A DNA stretch of 39,545 nt, from contig SABV01000006.1 of the NCBI GenBank assembly GCA_009928855.1, forward strand, positions 1 to 39,545. The letters are read 5' to 3'. This stretch comes from Erysipelotrichia bacterium (GTDB lineage: Bacteria; Muiribacteriota; Ozemobacteria; Ozemobacterales; Ozemobacteraceae). The notes beneath the pieces were generated by a model. That model was given only the letters and a program-made list of their open reading frames with translations, was not told where the DNA came from and ran no database searches. The translations under genes were made by a program, and so were the position numbers. Positions 25,518-34,927 of the stretch are shown here, one piece after another. Positions within the stretch are counted from its first letter, which is position 1, and each line of letters starts with the position of its first letter.

Positions 25518-26727
25518 TATTTATCCCTCTAAGTTTCAGAGACTTTCGGTATAGAAAATCGGTTCTTTTTGCAAGAGCTGCAACTGAATAATTAGCAGCA
25601 AAGCGCTGTCGATCGCCAGACGAAAGCGCAGCAATATCTCTGCAGGCGCGAACTGCTTTGGCAAGTTGCTCTGCAAAAAGCTCCGGAACGGAATCCAGCA
25701 TAAAACCATATTTGCCATTTTCGAGAACTTCAGGAATCCCTCCAACCTTTGTAGCCGCCACCGGGCAACCTGAAGCGACCGCTTCGATAAGAACTACGGG
25801 CGTTCCCTCATTTTTTGAACTTAAAATCAGCAGGTTCAAGTCGGCATAAACGTCTTCTATCTCATCGACGATCCCGCAAAAATGGACGTGCCCGGCAACT
25901 CCCAGAGAAGCGGCAAGGGCTTTTAAAGGTGCTTCCAGTTCTCCGCCACCGATAACAGCCAGATGAAAATCTGGAATCTCTTTAACAACTTTGGCAACGG
26001 CACCGATCAGCATGGCATGGTTTTTAACCGGAACAAGTCTGGCCACAATGCCGGCCAGAAATACTTCTGAACCGAGGCCAAGACATTTTCTCCAGCCTGA
26101 CAGGTTTCGCACACGATTCAGATTTTTGCTTAAATCAAGCCCCAAAGGCACCACATCGATGTTCTGACGTTCGGTCACTCCGAACCTTTCAGCGATATCC
26201 TGTTTTAAGCCATCAGTCAAAGTGATAATACGATCGGTGAATCTGGCCAGAATTCTCTCAAGCGCAACAACAAATCGAGAAGTATTTTCTGAGAAATATC
26301 CAGAAAAAACATGCCCATGAAAAGTGTGGAATATCACGGGAACACCGCAGAATATTGCAGCCATGCGCCCAAGAATTCCGACTTTTGTGGTATGTGTATG
26401 AACGATGTGCGGTTTAAACAGGTAAATATGCCTGACTATGTCTTTAAAAGCCTTAAAATCACGCAGAATAGAGATTGGGCGGTCTAGATCAGCCACAACC
26501 GAGAAGCTCACGCCGGCTTCTTCTGCCAGTCTCACCATACTGCCCTCGTCAGACTCGGGGATTCCGACGAGCAATCTGGTTTCGTAGCCCATTAGCGAAA
26601 GCTCTTTTGCCAGATGAACAACATGGCGGGACGGTCCGCCGACGTTCATACGGCTCAGCAATCTCAATACTCTAATTTTGTCGCCAGATTGAATTCTGTG
26701 CATTTTATTAAACAACTCCGAAGGCAC
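25510..26727 (-). CDS. GT4-family glycosyltransferase
   Basis: 405 aa; 'RVLRLLSRMNVGGPSRHVVHLAKELSLMGYETRLL', 'FHTFHGHVFSGYF', 'VDEIEDVYADLNLLILSSKNEGTPVVLIEAVASGCPVAATKVGGIPEVLENGKYGFMLD'. Confidence 0.93.
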   Translation of the reverse strand: MPSELFNKMHRIQSGDKIRVLRLLSRMNVGGPSRHVVHLAKELSLMGYETRLLVGIPESDEGSMVRLAEEAGVSFSVVADLDRPISILRDFKAFKDIVRHIYLFKPHIVHTHTTKVGILGRMAAIFCGVPVIFHTFHGHVFSGYFSENTSRFVVALERILARFTDRIITLTDGLKQDIAERFGVTERQNIDVVPLGLDLSKNLNRVRNLSGWRKCLGLGSEVFLAGIVARLVPVKNHAMLIGAVAKVVKEIPDFHLAVIGGGELEAPLKALAASLGVAGHVHFCGIVDEIEDVYADLNLLILSSKNEGTPVVLIEAVASGCPVAATKVGGIPEVLENGKYGFMLDSVPELFAEQLAKAVRACRDIAALSSGDRQRFAANYSVAALAKRTDFLYRKSLKLRGINIE

Positions 26728-26759
26728 AATAGTGCCACAGCCCGCCCTCTTTTTTCAAG

Positions 26760-26788
26760 TTAAAGGTTTGGGCGTGTTGTGATATAAT
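26760..26788 (+). promoter_or_regulatory. Sigma70 promoter with extended -10 for the DUF885 gene
   Basis: TTAAAG-N17-TATAAT with TGA immediately before the -10 (TGn). Confidence 0.75.
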
Positions 26789-26821
26789 TATTTTCATAAA
26801 ACATCCAGAGGAGACTTGTGA

Positions 26822-28495
26822 ATGCTTTACACAGCAGAATACAAACACCCCGGTTTTACAAAAATCTCGCAATATTATTACCGCGAATTGATTAGCCGAA
26901 ACCCGATAACCGCCACATGGATGGGAGAGCACAGTTTCGATGGACTTCTGCCAGAAACAGGCGCAGATGCCGTTGAACGTAACATATCATTTTTGCGTGA
27001 GATGAAGGCTGATTTTTGTTCTTTGCCTGAGAATGAACTAAGCATAGACGAACGGATCGACTGTGCATCAATGGCTCATTTTGCAGATCAGCAGCTTTTT
27101 ATGGAAGAAGATTTGCAGCAATGGCGAATGGGTCGTGACCTTGCATTATGCATTGGTGATGCCATATTAATGCTTTTTGTAAGAGACTTTGCACCTCTAT
27201 CAGACCGAGTTCTTTCTATGATTTCGCGTTTAAAAGCAGTGCCGGTGTTTTTAAGCAGCAGCAAAACCCTTTTTCAAAGGGTTCCGGCATTGGCGGGCGA
27301 GATTTATCTTGAGTCGGCGGCAAATCTGCCAGGCTTTCTGGATACTATTGAAAAAAGCATCGCCAAGCATGTCGCACCGGTTCTGGCCGCAGAGTTTGCT
27401 AAAGCTTCTCTTGAAGCCAAAAAATCTTTATCTGAATTCGTTCACTGGTTTAAATATGCAATCATGCCCAAGACCACCAGCGACTGGACCATTGGGCACG
27501 GAGCATTTCAGGCTCTCCTTTCAGTCAAAAAACTTGGCCTGACACAGTCTGAAATAACAGAACTGGCGCAAAAAGTCACCAATGAGGCAAACGCCAGAAT
27601 AGATAACCTCAGTTGCATAATTCTGGGAGTTACCACTGGCACGGCAACAGGTGCCAGAAACGAAGTTCTAAAAAAAATAAAGAACCATGGCCCGGGCAGT
27701 TTTGAATTATCGCTAAAAGCTTACCGCGAAGCCATGATTCGTAGTCGTGCGTTTATAGAAGCGAGCGGATTTGCAACTCTTCCACAGGGGGAAGAGCTTG
27801 AGATCCTTGAAACGCCTGAGTATATGAAGCATATAATTCCATTTTCGGCTTACATCGGACCCGAAAAAATTTCGACGCACCAAAGAGGCTTTTATCTGCT
27901 GACAAGAGAAACATCAGGGCAAACGGGCAGATATAATTATGCGAATATAATAAACTCAGTCATTCACGAGGGATATCCAGGGCATCATCTACAAATAACT
28001 GCCCAGAATCAGCACCCGGGAAGCATGAGATCTTTCTGCGAAAACATGGAAATTATCGAAGGCTGGGCAGCTTACTGCCAGAAGGCTGTCAGAGAAATGG
28101 GATTTGAAACATCCAGCGAAAGCCTTTTTGCGCACGCCTCAGAAGAGATTTTTAACGCCGCGCGCCTTATGACCGATATTAATCTTCAAACACGCGCCTG
28201 GAATGTCGATCAGGCGACACAATATCTCATGGAACAGGCAAAAATAGATAAAACCACAGCCTTGATTGAGATAAAACGTCAGGTCTTGGCACCGGGTTCG
28301 CAATTAAGCTCCCTGACCGGCGAACACCTTCTTTGTCAGCTGAAAAATGACCTGAAGCAAAAATTTCAGAACAATTTTTCAAACAGAAACTTCCACGACC
28401 TGCTATTATACCAAGGCAGTGTTCCAATTCACGTTGCCCGAGACTTCTACCCAGAAATCGTCAAACATCATCTCAAAGCAAAAAACAGGTCTTAA
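26822..28495 (+). CDS. DUF885 family (M32-like HEGYPGHH) zinc metallopeptidase
   Basis: 557 aa; 'YNYANIINSVIHEGYPGHHLQITAQNQHP...ENMEIIEGWAAYCQKAVREMGF' DUF885 signature. Confidence 0.92.
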   Translation: MLYTAEYKHPGFTKISQYYYRELISRNPITATWMGEHSFDGLLPETGADAVERNISFLREMKADFCSLPENELSIDERIDCASMAHFADQQLFMEEDLQQWRMGRDLALCIGDAILMLFVRDFAPLSDRVLSMISRLKAVPVFLSSSKTLFQRVPALAGEIYLESAANLPGFLDTIEKSIAKHVAPVLAAEFAKASLEAKKSLSEFVHWFKYAIMPKTTSDWTIGHGAFQALLSVKKLGLTQSEITELAQKVTNEANARIDNLSCIILGVTTGTATGARNEVLKKIKNHGPGSFELSLKAYREAMIRSRAFIEASGFATLPQGEELEILETPEYMKHIIPFSAYIGPEKISTHQRGFYLLTRETSGQTGRYNYANIINSVIHEGYPGHHLQITAQNQHPGSMRSFCENMEIIEGWAAYCQKAVREMGFETSSESLFAHASEEIFNAARLMTDINLQTRAWNVDQATQYLMEQAKIDKTTALIEIKRQVLAPGSQLSSLTGEHLLCQLKNDLKQKFQNNFSNRNFHDLLLYQGSVPIHVARDFYPEIVKHHLKAKNRS

Positions 28496-28496
28496 C

Positions 28497-28997
28497 ATGG
28501 CTTTCAAACAACAGCTTTTTATTCCAAACAAACGCGATTACATAATGGGCATGAAACGCCCGGCAGTAGACTGCATCATCTGTTCTATAATCAATGATGA
28601 GCCTGAAGTCGCAAACCTTATGATCTGGAAAAATTCAACGGTAGCCGCCTGCGTCAACCTTTATCCTTATAACGCAGGTCATCTTCTGCTTTTTCCCCTG
28701 CGTCATATAACCGACCCAAGGCAGTTAAACGCAACAGAACAAAACCACATGAACCTGCTGCTGAATCATTCGCTCGAAAAACTCGACGGCATATACAGCC
28801 CATCAGGCTTCAACATCGGCTATAACATAGGAGAAGCTTCTGGCGCCAGCATTCCACATCTCCACCAGCACGTGGTTCCAAGATATCCCCGTGAACTCGG
28901 TTTTGTAGATATAACCGCTGGCGCAAAAATCATCATTGAAGACCCGCACGTAACCCTGGAAAAACTTAAACAAGCCTTTAAAGGTCTGACAATATAA
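28497..28997 (+). CDS. HIT family (Ap4A phosphorylase-like) nucleotide hydrolase/transferase
   Basis: 'DCIICSIINDEPEVANLMIWKNSTVAACVNLYPYNAGHLLLFPLRHI...GFNIGYNIGEASGASIPHLHQHVVPRY'; ORF opens at 28419, ATG at 28497 preferred (starts just after the DUF885 stop). Confidence 0.93.
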   Translation: MAFKQQLFIPNKRDYIMGMKRPAVDCIICSIINDEPEVANLMIWKNSTVAACVNLYPYNAGHLLLFPLRHITDPRQLNATEQNHMNLLLNHSLEKLDGIYSPSGFNIGYNIGEASGASIPHLHQHVVPRYPRELGFVDITAGAKIIIEDPHVTLEKLKQAFKGLTI

Positions 28998-29028
28998 ATT
29001 TTCACAAGCTTTTTCAAAAGTCATTATG

Positions 29029-29037
29029 TGTTATAAT
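29029..29037 (+). promoter_or_regulatory. Extended -10 promoter element
   Basis: TGT-TATAAT about 30 nt upstream of the ATG at 29070; -35 is weak. Confidence 0.5.
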
Positions 29038-29069
29038 TCTAAAAATATTTTATATCAGGAGTGGTTCTT

Positions 29070-29723
29070 ATGAAGTCTGACTTGTTCAAGGTTATCTTGT
29101 TGGCGTCTGCGTTTTCTGCTTCAGGTCTTATGGCCTCACCCGAGGGCGACCTCAAATATCTTGGTTATTCTCAAGATATGATTGATCAGATTAACGCCAC
29201 CGCTCTCAGCGAACCGGCTCAAACAGAAGAAGAACAACAGGCAACCTGTGATGAAGTCGAAGCTACAACAGAACAGCTAAGCGAGCTTGGCGCCACAAGA
29301 TCTCTCACACCAGCTCTTGATGACCGTTCAGGTGAGATTCGTGATGAAGTGCTCACTTACTGGGAGCAAATGACCCCGTCACCGAAGCAGATCGCTCCAC
29401 TCTCCCCAGAGCTTAAAGCTTCCATAGAGGCCAACATCAGAGCAGCTCTTGAAAGCAAGAACTACAACATAATTCAGCTTGATCTTGTAGATCTGCCAGA
29501 AGGAAGCTTGCAAAATGATCTCAGAGCGGTCATCAGAGTATCCAGACCCCTCAAAACCCGCAATTCATACAAAGAAATTCAGGGCAATCTATCAGAAATC
29601 AAAAGCATCTGCATAGAAGCTGCAACGATAGAAGATACAGCCTATTTGTCAGAACTGACAACTTTTGTAGCAGAAAACCCGCGCAATAATTACTATTACG
29701 AAAAAACGATTCTTAATCCCTGA
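29070..29723 (+). CDS. Hypothetical exported protein
   Basis: Signal peptide 'MKSDLFKVILLASAFSASGLMA'; AGGAG upstream of ATG 29070; no recognised domain. Confidence 0.7.
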   Translation: MKSDLFKVILLASAFSASGLMASPEGDLKYLGYSQDMIDQINATALSEPAQTEEEQQATCDEVEATTEQLSELGATRSLTPALDDRSGEIRDEVLTYWEQMTPSPKQIAPLSPELKASIEANIRAALESKNYNIIQLDLVDLPEGSLQNDLRAVIRVSRPLKTRNSYKEIQGNLSEIKSICIEAATIEDTAYLSELTTFVAENPRNNYYYEKTILNP

Positions 29724-29743
29724 TTTTACACGGTCGCAATGAA

Positions 29744-30157
29744 ATGAGCATTCTTGCCTCTCCGAGACAAACAACCAGATTTATGGTTTATGCGATGGTC
29801 TGTACGCTGGTAATAGCGTTTGGCTCTATCGGAGCTGTTTTAGCTGGCAATATTGCTCCACAGTATTCGCTGATGGGGCTGTTTCTTGGCTCGGCTATAG
29901 GGGCTTTCGTCTCGGTTTATGAGTCAACAATAGTTGGGTGCATGACCGGCATGCTTTTCGGCATGCTGGTCGCCCCTCTGGTTTATTATTTCATAGATTT
30001 TGAAACGGCCTATCTGATGGTTTTTATTTTATCTCTGCTCGGCGCAATTCTTGGCGAGCCAATGGCTATTTTCTGGCGTGAAGCGGAAGAACCGGCCGGT
30101 TACCATCAAGACACGGATTCAGACAAAATCAATCATGAAGAGGAACCCCACAAATGA
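29744..30157 (+). CDS. Hypothetical small polytopic membrane protein
   Basis: 137 aa, about four hydrophobic segments, Gly-rich; 4-nt overlap with the next ORF. Confidence 0.65.
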   Translation: MSILASPRQTTRFMVYAMVCTLVIAFGSIGAVLAGNIAPQYSLMGLFLGSAIGAFVSVYESTIVGCMTGMLFGMLVAPLVYYFIDFETAYLMVFILSLLGAILGEPMAIFWREAEEPAGYHQDTDSDKINHEEEPHK

Positions 30158-30555
30158 GTGTGATCAGACTGATAATGGCAGAGAATGACCAGGCATTTTC
30201 AGGGCATATTCCTTCTTCATCCATTTCAGCAGTATTGTGGGCTATATCAGAAGGGGCCGTAAACACCCAAACTTTCTGGGAAACAGTCAAAAGAATGGAC
30301 CCGGCTCTTCAGGAGCATTTTTTAACAAACAAAGATGATTCGCCCCTACTGGAAGGCTTTGACGACGGCCTTCTGGTTATCAGCTGGGATCACAACTGCA
30401 TAGAATCTTTTCAAGCTTATCAACCCCTTCGACATAGTGGCAATGTTGCTTACCATAATGGAAAATTCATGGAAGACGAGCTTGAGCCTGTTGAATTCAG
30501 CATAAGTAATGCATGGAGCATTATAGATCATCATTTCGAGGAAAGCAGACACTGA
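30154..30555 (+). CDS. Hypothetical acidic cytoplasmic protein
   Basis: 133 aa; ATGA overlap with upstream ORF and 2-nt gap to the downstream ORF; no recognised domain. Confidence 0.65.
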   Translation: MSVIRLIMAENDQAFSGHIPSSSISAVLWAISEGAVNTQTFWETVKRMDPALQEHFLTNKDDSPLLEGFDDGLLVISWDHNCIESFQAYQPLRHSGNVAYHNGKFMEDELEPVEFSISNAWSIIDHHFEESRH

Positions 30556-30557
30556 CA

Positions 30558-32906
30558 ATGGTAAACTGTCCAAGTTGTGGTGCCATAAATAACGAAGATT
30601 CGATAAGTTGTGTAGCGTGTAACCGCACTCTTCAGTTGATATGCCCGCAGTGCACCGCAAGAAACCCGCTTTCGGCGGCAGTTTGTGGTCAGTGCGGTCG
30701 AATTCTCAACGAAATGGATGACCCACATATCATCCAGCAAAAAATAGGGGATCCGGTTGCAGAAATGTATAGCAAGCCCTTAAGAAACCCTTTTACAACT
30801 TTTTATCCCAAAGAAGCCTTTTTTAAAGTCATTCTCGGCAGTTTTATTTTTGCATTGCTGTATCTTAGCCAGATTTTTAACGGACATCCGTTATTGCTAC
30901 TCATATCCGGGCTTATCAGCGGCATAATCGCCCTATGGGGACTGGTGGAAATAACCTTCTGGTTTATCGAAGACAACGAGATAACTGGAAACAGCGGCCA
31001 CACAGCTATTTCAGAAAAGCATTTTCCCAAGGCTTATGCCAAGGGTCTTACAAACGCCGTAGAATCTTTTGAAGAAATAGAAAAAGAACTAGACCAGGCA
31101 ACAGCTTCAGCCTCTGGGCAGTCGTTTATAGCAGATGAACCTGCCGCTCTCGATAATTCACCCGACAGCCTGTTACTGACGACTGAAAGCATTTCTGAAG
31201 CCAAAACTTCTGAAACCAGGCCCAAATATGAAACACTGGCGGAGTTTTTATCAGAAGGCATAGAAAAAGAAATTACAGCCATAAAAGAAAAGTTGCTGCG
31301 CTCCCCGGAGAACTACGCCTTGCTGATGAGACAGGCACAGTTACACGAAGAGCGCGGCGAAATATCTCTTGCCCTTGAAAGCCTCGAAAAATGCATCAAA
31401 TTTGAACCGGAAATTGCGGAAGTTTATCTTTACCACGGTATTCTGCAACGCCGCAACGGCAATATCGAGGTTGCCAAAGAGTCATTTGAAAAAGCTCTTG
31501 GGTTAAACCGATTCATGTCGAAGGCTTATTACCAACTCGGTATACTCGAACGCACTATAAACAACCTGGCAGAAGCCAGAGGGCTTTTGCAAAAATGCAT
31601 TCAGCTCTCTCCTGACGACCCCTATGCTCATTACCAGCTCGGCATGATTTATCGCGAACTCGGCGAAACAGGCCTGGCCGTTATGGAAATCAAGCGCGCT
31701 ACGATTTTGCACCCGAGCGACTCGTACGGTCACAGCAAGCTTGGGCAATTGTATCAGCAAACAAAGCAGTATGATCTCGCAGTCGCAGCTTATTCGCAGG
31801 CGCTCACACTCAAGCCCGAAGACGCTTTCGTGCTTGAGCGTCTGGCAGAAGTTCTAGCATCAAGAGAGCTATATGATAAAGCGGCAAACCTTTTTCAGGA
31901 AGCTTTGGCGCGTCAGTTTCATCCGAAAGTTGAAACAATGGTTTCGCTAGGCAGAGTGCTGCGCAAGCTTGAAGAATACCCCGAATTAGAGTCTCTGGCC
32001 GATGAAGTTTTAAGACTCGAACCAGCAAATCACGAAGCCGGCTTTTTAAAAGCTTTTGCAATGATCAAGCTGAACAGGGCTACTGAGGCCAGTGAACTTC
32101 TTGAGAAGCTCACAGAAAATCCTGCCGTAACCTACGAGGCATGGCTTGAGCTTGGCAAACTATACCAGGCAACAAATCAGCCAGAAAAAGCCATATCGGC
32201 TTTCATCAGAGCTTCAACAAGTGCCCCTGACCAGGCCGGTATCTGGAACAATATCGGCATTCTGCTTTCTAACCAGAAGGCGTATGAAGAAGCCTTGAAG
32301 GCTTTCAAAAAAGCTGCCAGTTTTGATTACACAGACCAGCACATAGCGGGCAATCTCAAAGCCGTACAGAAAAAGCTCGAAACAAGCTGCAACAGAATAA
32401 TTGAGGCACGCAAAGAACAGCTGGAACGAACACCGGACGATCTCGAAGCCTACCTTGATATTGGTCACGCATTTGAAACTATGCAGAAGCCCGATGAGGC
32501 AATGATGTCTTATCAAAGATTGCTGGCTATCAGCCCAGACTATGTCCCCGGCCTGATGAGCTATGCCGAACTGCTTCGAAAACGCGGAAAACTCAAAATG
32601 GCCATGCGTTGTTACCGCGAAATATTGAAGTTACAACCTGAGAATGCTGCAACCCACATGTTTCTTGTTCAGGCGAACTTGAATCTTGGCTTTCTCAACG
32701 AGGCTCTGCGCCATGCTGTGCTCGCACAGAAGATCTCTCCTGACGATCCGGGCGTCCACTTTCTGCTTGGTAAGATTTATTTTGCCAAGGGTCTGGCCCC
32801 GAGGGCTCTTAAAGAATTTACGGTCGTTACGGCTTCACTGACTGCTGACCCAGACATGATAAGCTGGGCAGAACTGATGCGGCGGCGACTTGCAAGGACT
32901 AACTGA
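30558..32906 (+). CDS. Double zinc-ribbon, membrane-anchored TPR protein
   Basis: 'CPSCGAINNEDSISCVACNRTLQLICPQCTARNPLSAAVCGQCGRIL' zinc ribbons, TM region 'FFKVILGSFIFALLYLSQIFNGHPLLLLISGLISGIIALWGLV', then about a dozen TPR-like repeats; ORF opens at 30513, ATG at 30558 preferred. Confidence 0.88.
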   Translation: MVNCPSCGAINNEDSISCVACNRTLQLICPQCTARNPLSAAVCGQCGRILNEMDDPHIIQQKIGDPVAEMYSKPLRNPFTTFYPKEAFFKVILGSFIFALLYLSQIFNGHPLLLLISGLISGIIALWGLVEITFWFIEDNEITGNSGHTAISEKHFPKAYAKGLTNAVESFEEIEKELDQATASASGQSFIADEPAALDNSPDSLLLTTESISEAKTSETRPKYETLAEFLSEGIEKEITAIKEKLLRSPENYALLMRQAQLHEERGEISLALESLEKCIKFEPEIAEVYLYHGILQRRNGNIEVAKESFEKALGLNRFMSKAYYQLGILERTINNLAEARGLLQKCIQLSPDDPYAHYQLGMIYRELGETGLAVMEIKRATILHPSDSYGHSKLGQLYQQTKQYDLAVAAYSQALTLKPEDAFVLERLAEVLASRELYDKAANLFQEALARQFHPKVETMVSLGRVLRKLEEYPELESLADEVLRLEPANHEAGFLKAFAMIKLNRATEASELLEKLTENPAVTYEAWLELGKLYQATNQPEKAISAFIRASTSAPDQAGIWNNIGILLSNQKAYEEALKAFKKAASFDYTDQHIAGNLKAVQKKLETSCNRIIEARKEQLERTPDDLEAYLDIGHAFETMQKPDEAMMSYQRLLAISPDYVPGLMSYAELLRKRGKLKMAMRCYREILKLQPENAATHMFLVQANLNLGFLNEALRHAVLAQKISPDDPGVHFLLGKIYFAKGLAPRALKEFTVVTASLTADPDMISWAELMRRRLARTN

Positions 32907-32907
32907 C

Positions 32908-34056
32908 GTGAAAAAGGGTTCGATCATATTATTGCTGACAGCAATTCTTATAAATACACCTGCACACAGAACACTCGCACAGGATTTTCAGCCCGCAGGG
33001 TCAGAAATCAGCGTAAGAGACCTTCTTGAAGGCCATAAGCGCGCTCCCAAATCTGACACTTACTATCTCATGGCTCTCTCGGATGCACGCAAAGGCAATA
33101 TTGAAGAAGCAGAGAAGGCAATCAAAACCGGTTTACAGGTCAACCCGCGCAACACACGTCTGATGAATTTAAAAGGCGCTTTGCTGGCGCGACAAGGCAA
33201 GCTTGCCGCTGCCCGAAGCATCTTTTTGACCGTTCTACAGCTCGACCCTGAAGATCAATATGCTCAAGCCTCTTTGCGCTCAGTAGAAAGAACTCTGCAA
33301 CCCCAACGAAAGATTGAACCTCTCCTGAAAAAGACTTCAACAGCTTCAACTCAAGATGCACCGGTAACTCCGGTTATGGTTAAGCCCCTTGAAATTGAAA
33401 AAAAGATACTCGAAGCCAGCTATTTTATAGAAATAAAAGACAAACAGCAGTGTTACCATGGCATGTCGCTGATAAAACGTGCTCAAGATGCCTTTATAGC
33501 TGCGAAACCGGATCGAAAAAGTGAATTTTCAACCACGGCCCTGGTATCAGAAGGTTTTTTGACCGCAACGCCAGTTTGCCCAAACAGTGGCATCTATTCG
33601 TGGAAAAATAACGAAGTTGAATGTGACAAGCACGGAAAACAGTCTGCAGTAGGCGCCGAAGTGACAAATGTTTTTGGCGAATTCAATAATGGAATGCGTT
33701 CAAAACTTAGTCGAAATTATCTTGACGCCCTTAAATCTTTCGAGCAGGTCGTTGTTCTGTATCCAAAATGGGCTGAAGCTCATTTTCAAATGGCAGACAC
33801 TCTTTTTAGACTGGGAGAAACCGACCCGGCAATTGCCTCTTTAAGAATCTGTCTCAAACATGATTCTGCAAATCTTGATGCTCAATTGCTTCTCGCCAAC
33901 CTTTACTTTAAAAAAGGCCAGAAAAGTGCTGCCCTGACCATTCTCGACAAAGTTTCCGAAAAGCATAAAGGCACGGTTTATGGGCTTGCATCACGAAGCA
34001 TTGCCAGTTCCATCCGGTCGGGTCGCAATTATTATCAAATTTTTCCCCCTAACTGA
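32908..34056 (+). CDS. Exported TPR protein with internal pseudopilin-like Cys module (GTG start)
   Basis: Signal peptide after the GTG at 32908 '(M)KKGSIILLLTAILINTPAHRTLAQ'; TPRs at both ends; internal 'CYHGMSLIKRAQDAFIAAK...LVSEGFLTATPVCPNSGIYSWKNNEVECDKHG'. Confidence 0.82.
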   Translation: MKKGSIILLLTAILINTPAHRTLAQDFQPAGSEISVRDLLEGHKRAPKSDTYYLMALSDARKGNIEEAEKAIKTGLQVNPRNTRLMNLKGALLARQGKLAAARSIFLTVLQLDPEDQYAQASLRSVERTLQPQRKIEPLLKKTSTASTQDAPVTPVMVKPLEIEKKILEASYFIEIKDKQQCYHGMSLIKRAQDAFIAAKPDRKSEFSTTALVSEGFLTATPVCPNSGIYSWKNNEVECDKHGKQSAVGAEVTNVFGEFNNGMRSKLSRNYLDALKSFEQVVVLYPKWAEAHFQMADTLFRLGETDPAIASLRICLKHDSANLDAQLLLANLYFKKGQKSAALTILDKVSEKHKGTVYGLASRSIASSIRSGRNYYQIFPPN

Positions 34057-34062
34057 TTTTTT

Positions 34063-34926
34063 ATGAAAAAACCCATAAAAAAACTGGCCTTCATCTGCCA
34101 TCCGGCAAGAGAGTCGTTGCCGCCGCTTTTAAAAACCCTGCTGCAGTGGTCTGAAGACAATGGTATGACTGCTCGTCTCACCCAGCGAATGGCCAGAATC
34201 GTCGAAAGACCCGAACTTGGTCTTGCACGCCATGAAATGGCTTCAGAAGTTGATATGGTAGTTGTTCTGGGCGGAGACGGCACGATTCTTGAGACAGCGC
34301 GGGCATTTGCCGCAGACGGGATTCCTATCGCGGGTATAAATCTGGGACATCTCGGTTTTTTGACACTTGAAGAACCCCGTAATGCCATACATACCCTTGA
34401 AAAAATAAGAGACGGCAAATTCAGAATTGAAAACCGCATGATGCTCTATGCCGAGGTAAGACGAAAAGAGCGAAAAGTTTTTTCAGGCATGGCGCTCAAT
34501 GACATTGTCATTCAAAAAGAGCCAATGTTGAGGGTTATCAACATAGATGTGTCTATTTCGGGCAGTTTTATCAATACCTATCACGGTGACGGCCTTATTT
34601 TTTCGACCCCAACCGGCTCTACAGCTTATTCATTGTCGGCGGGCGGGCCAATCGTGCCGCCGTGGGTCAATGTAATCATTCTTTGTCCGCTTAACTGCCA
34701 CACGCTAAGCGCTCGCCCGGTGATAACCTCTGACCAGGAAGTCTTAACAGCCCGTGTCTGTTGTAGACATTCAAAGGTAGACCTTGTTCTCGACGGCCAG
34801 GAAAGTTTCAGACTGGATGACCAGGATGAAATAAAAATCTCGCGAGCTCAAGAACTCGGGCGCATCGTAGTTTTCAAATCACGCAATTTCTTCGAAGTTT
34901 TACGTAAAAAAATGAAGTGGGGCTGA
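34063..34926 (+). CDS. nadK: NAD kinase
   Basis: 'VVVLGGDGTILETARAFAADGIPIAGINLGHLGFLTLEE...YHGDGLIFSTPTGSTAYSLSAGGPIV...LSARPVITSD'. Confidence 0.95.
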   Translation: MKKPIKKLAFICHPARESLPPLLKTLLQWSEDNGMTARLTQRMARIVERPELGLARHEMASEVDMVVVLGGDGTILETARAFAADGIPIAGINLGHLGFLTLEEPRNAIHTLEKIRDGKFRIENRMMLYAEVRRKERKVFSGMALNDIVIQKEPMLRVINIDVSISGSFINTYHGDGLIFSTPTGSTAYSLSAGGPIVPPWVNVIILCPLNCHTLSARPVITSDQEVLTARVCCRHSKVDLVLDGQESFRLDDQDEIKISRAQELGRIVVFKSRNFFEVLRKKMKWG

Positions 34927-34927
34927 A

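Noticed and set aside
30558-32906. DNA tandem repeat in the TPR gene
   Set aside because: Periodicity is at the protein level (34-residue TPRs) and is not a nucleotide repeat array.
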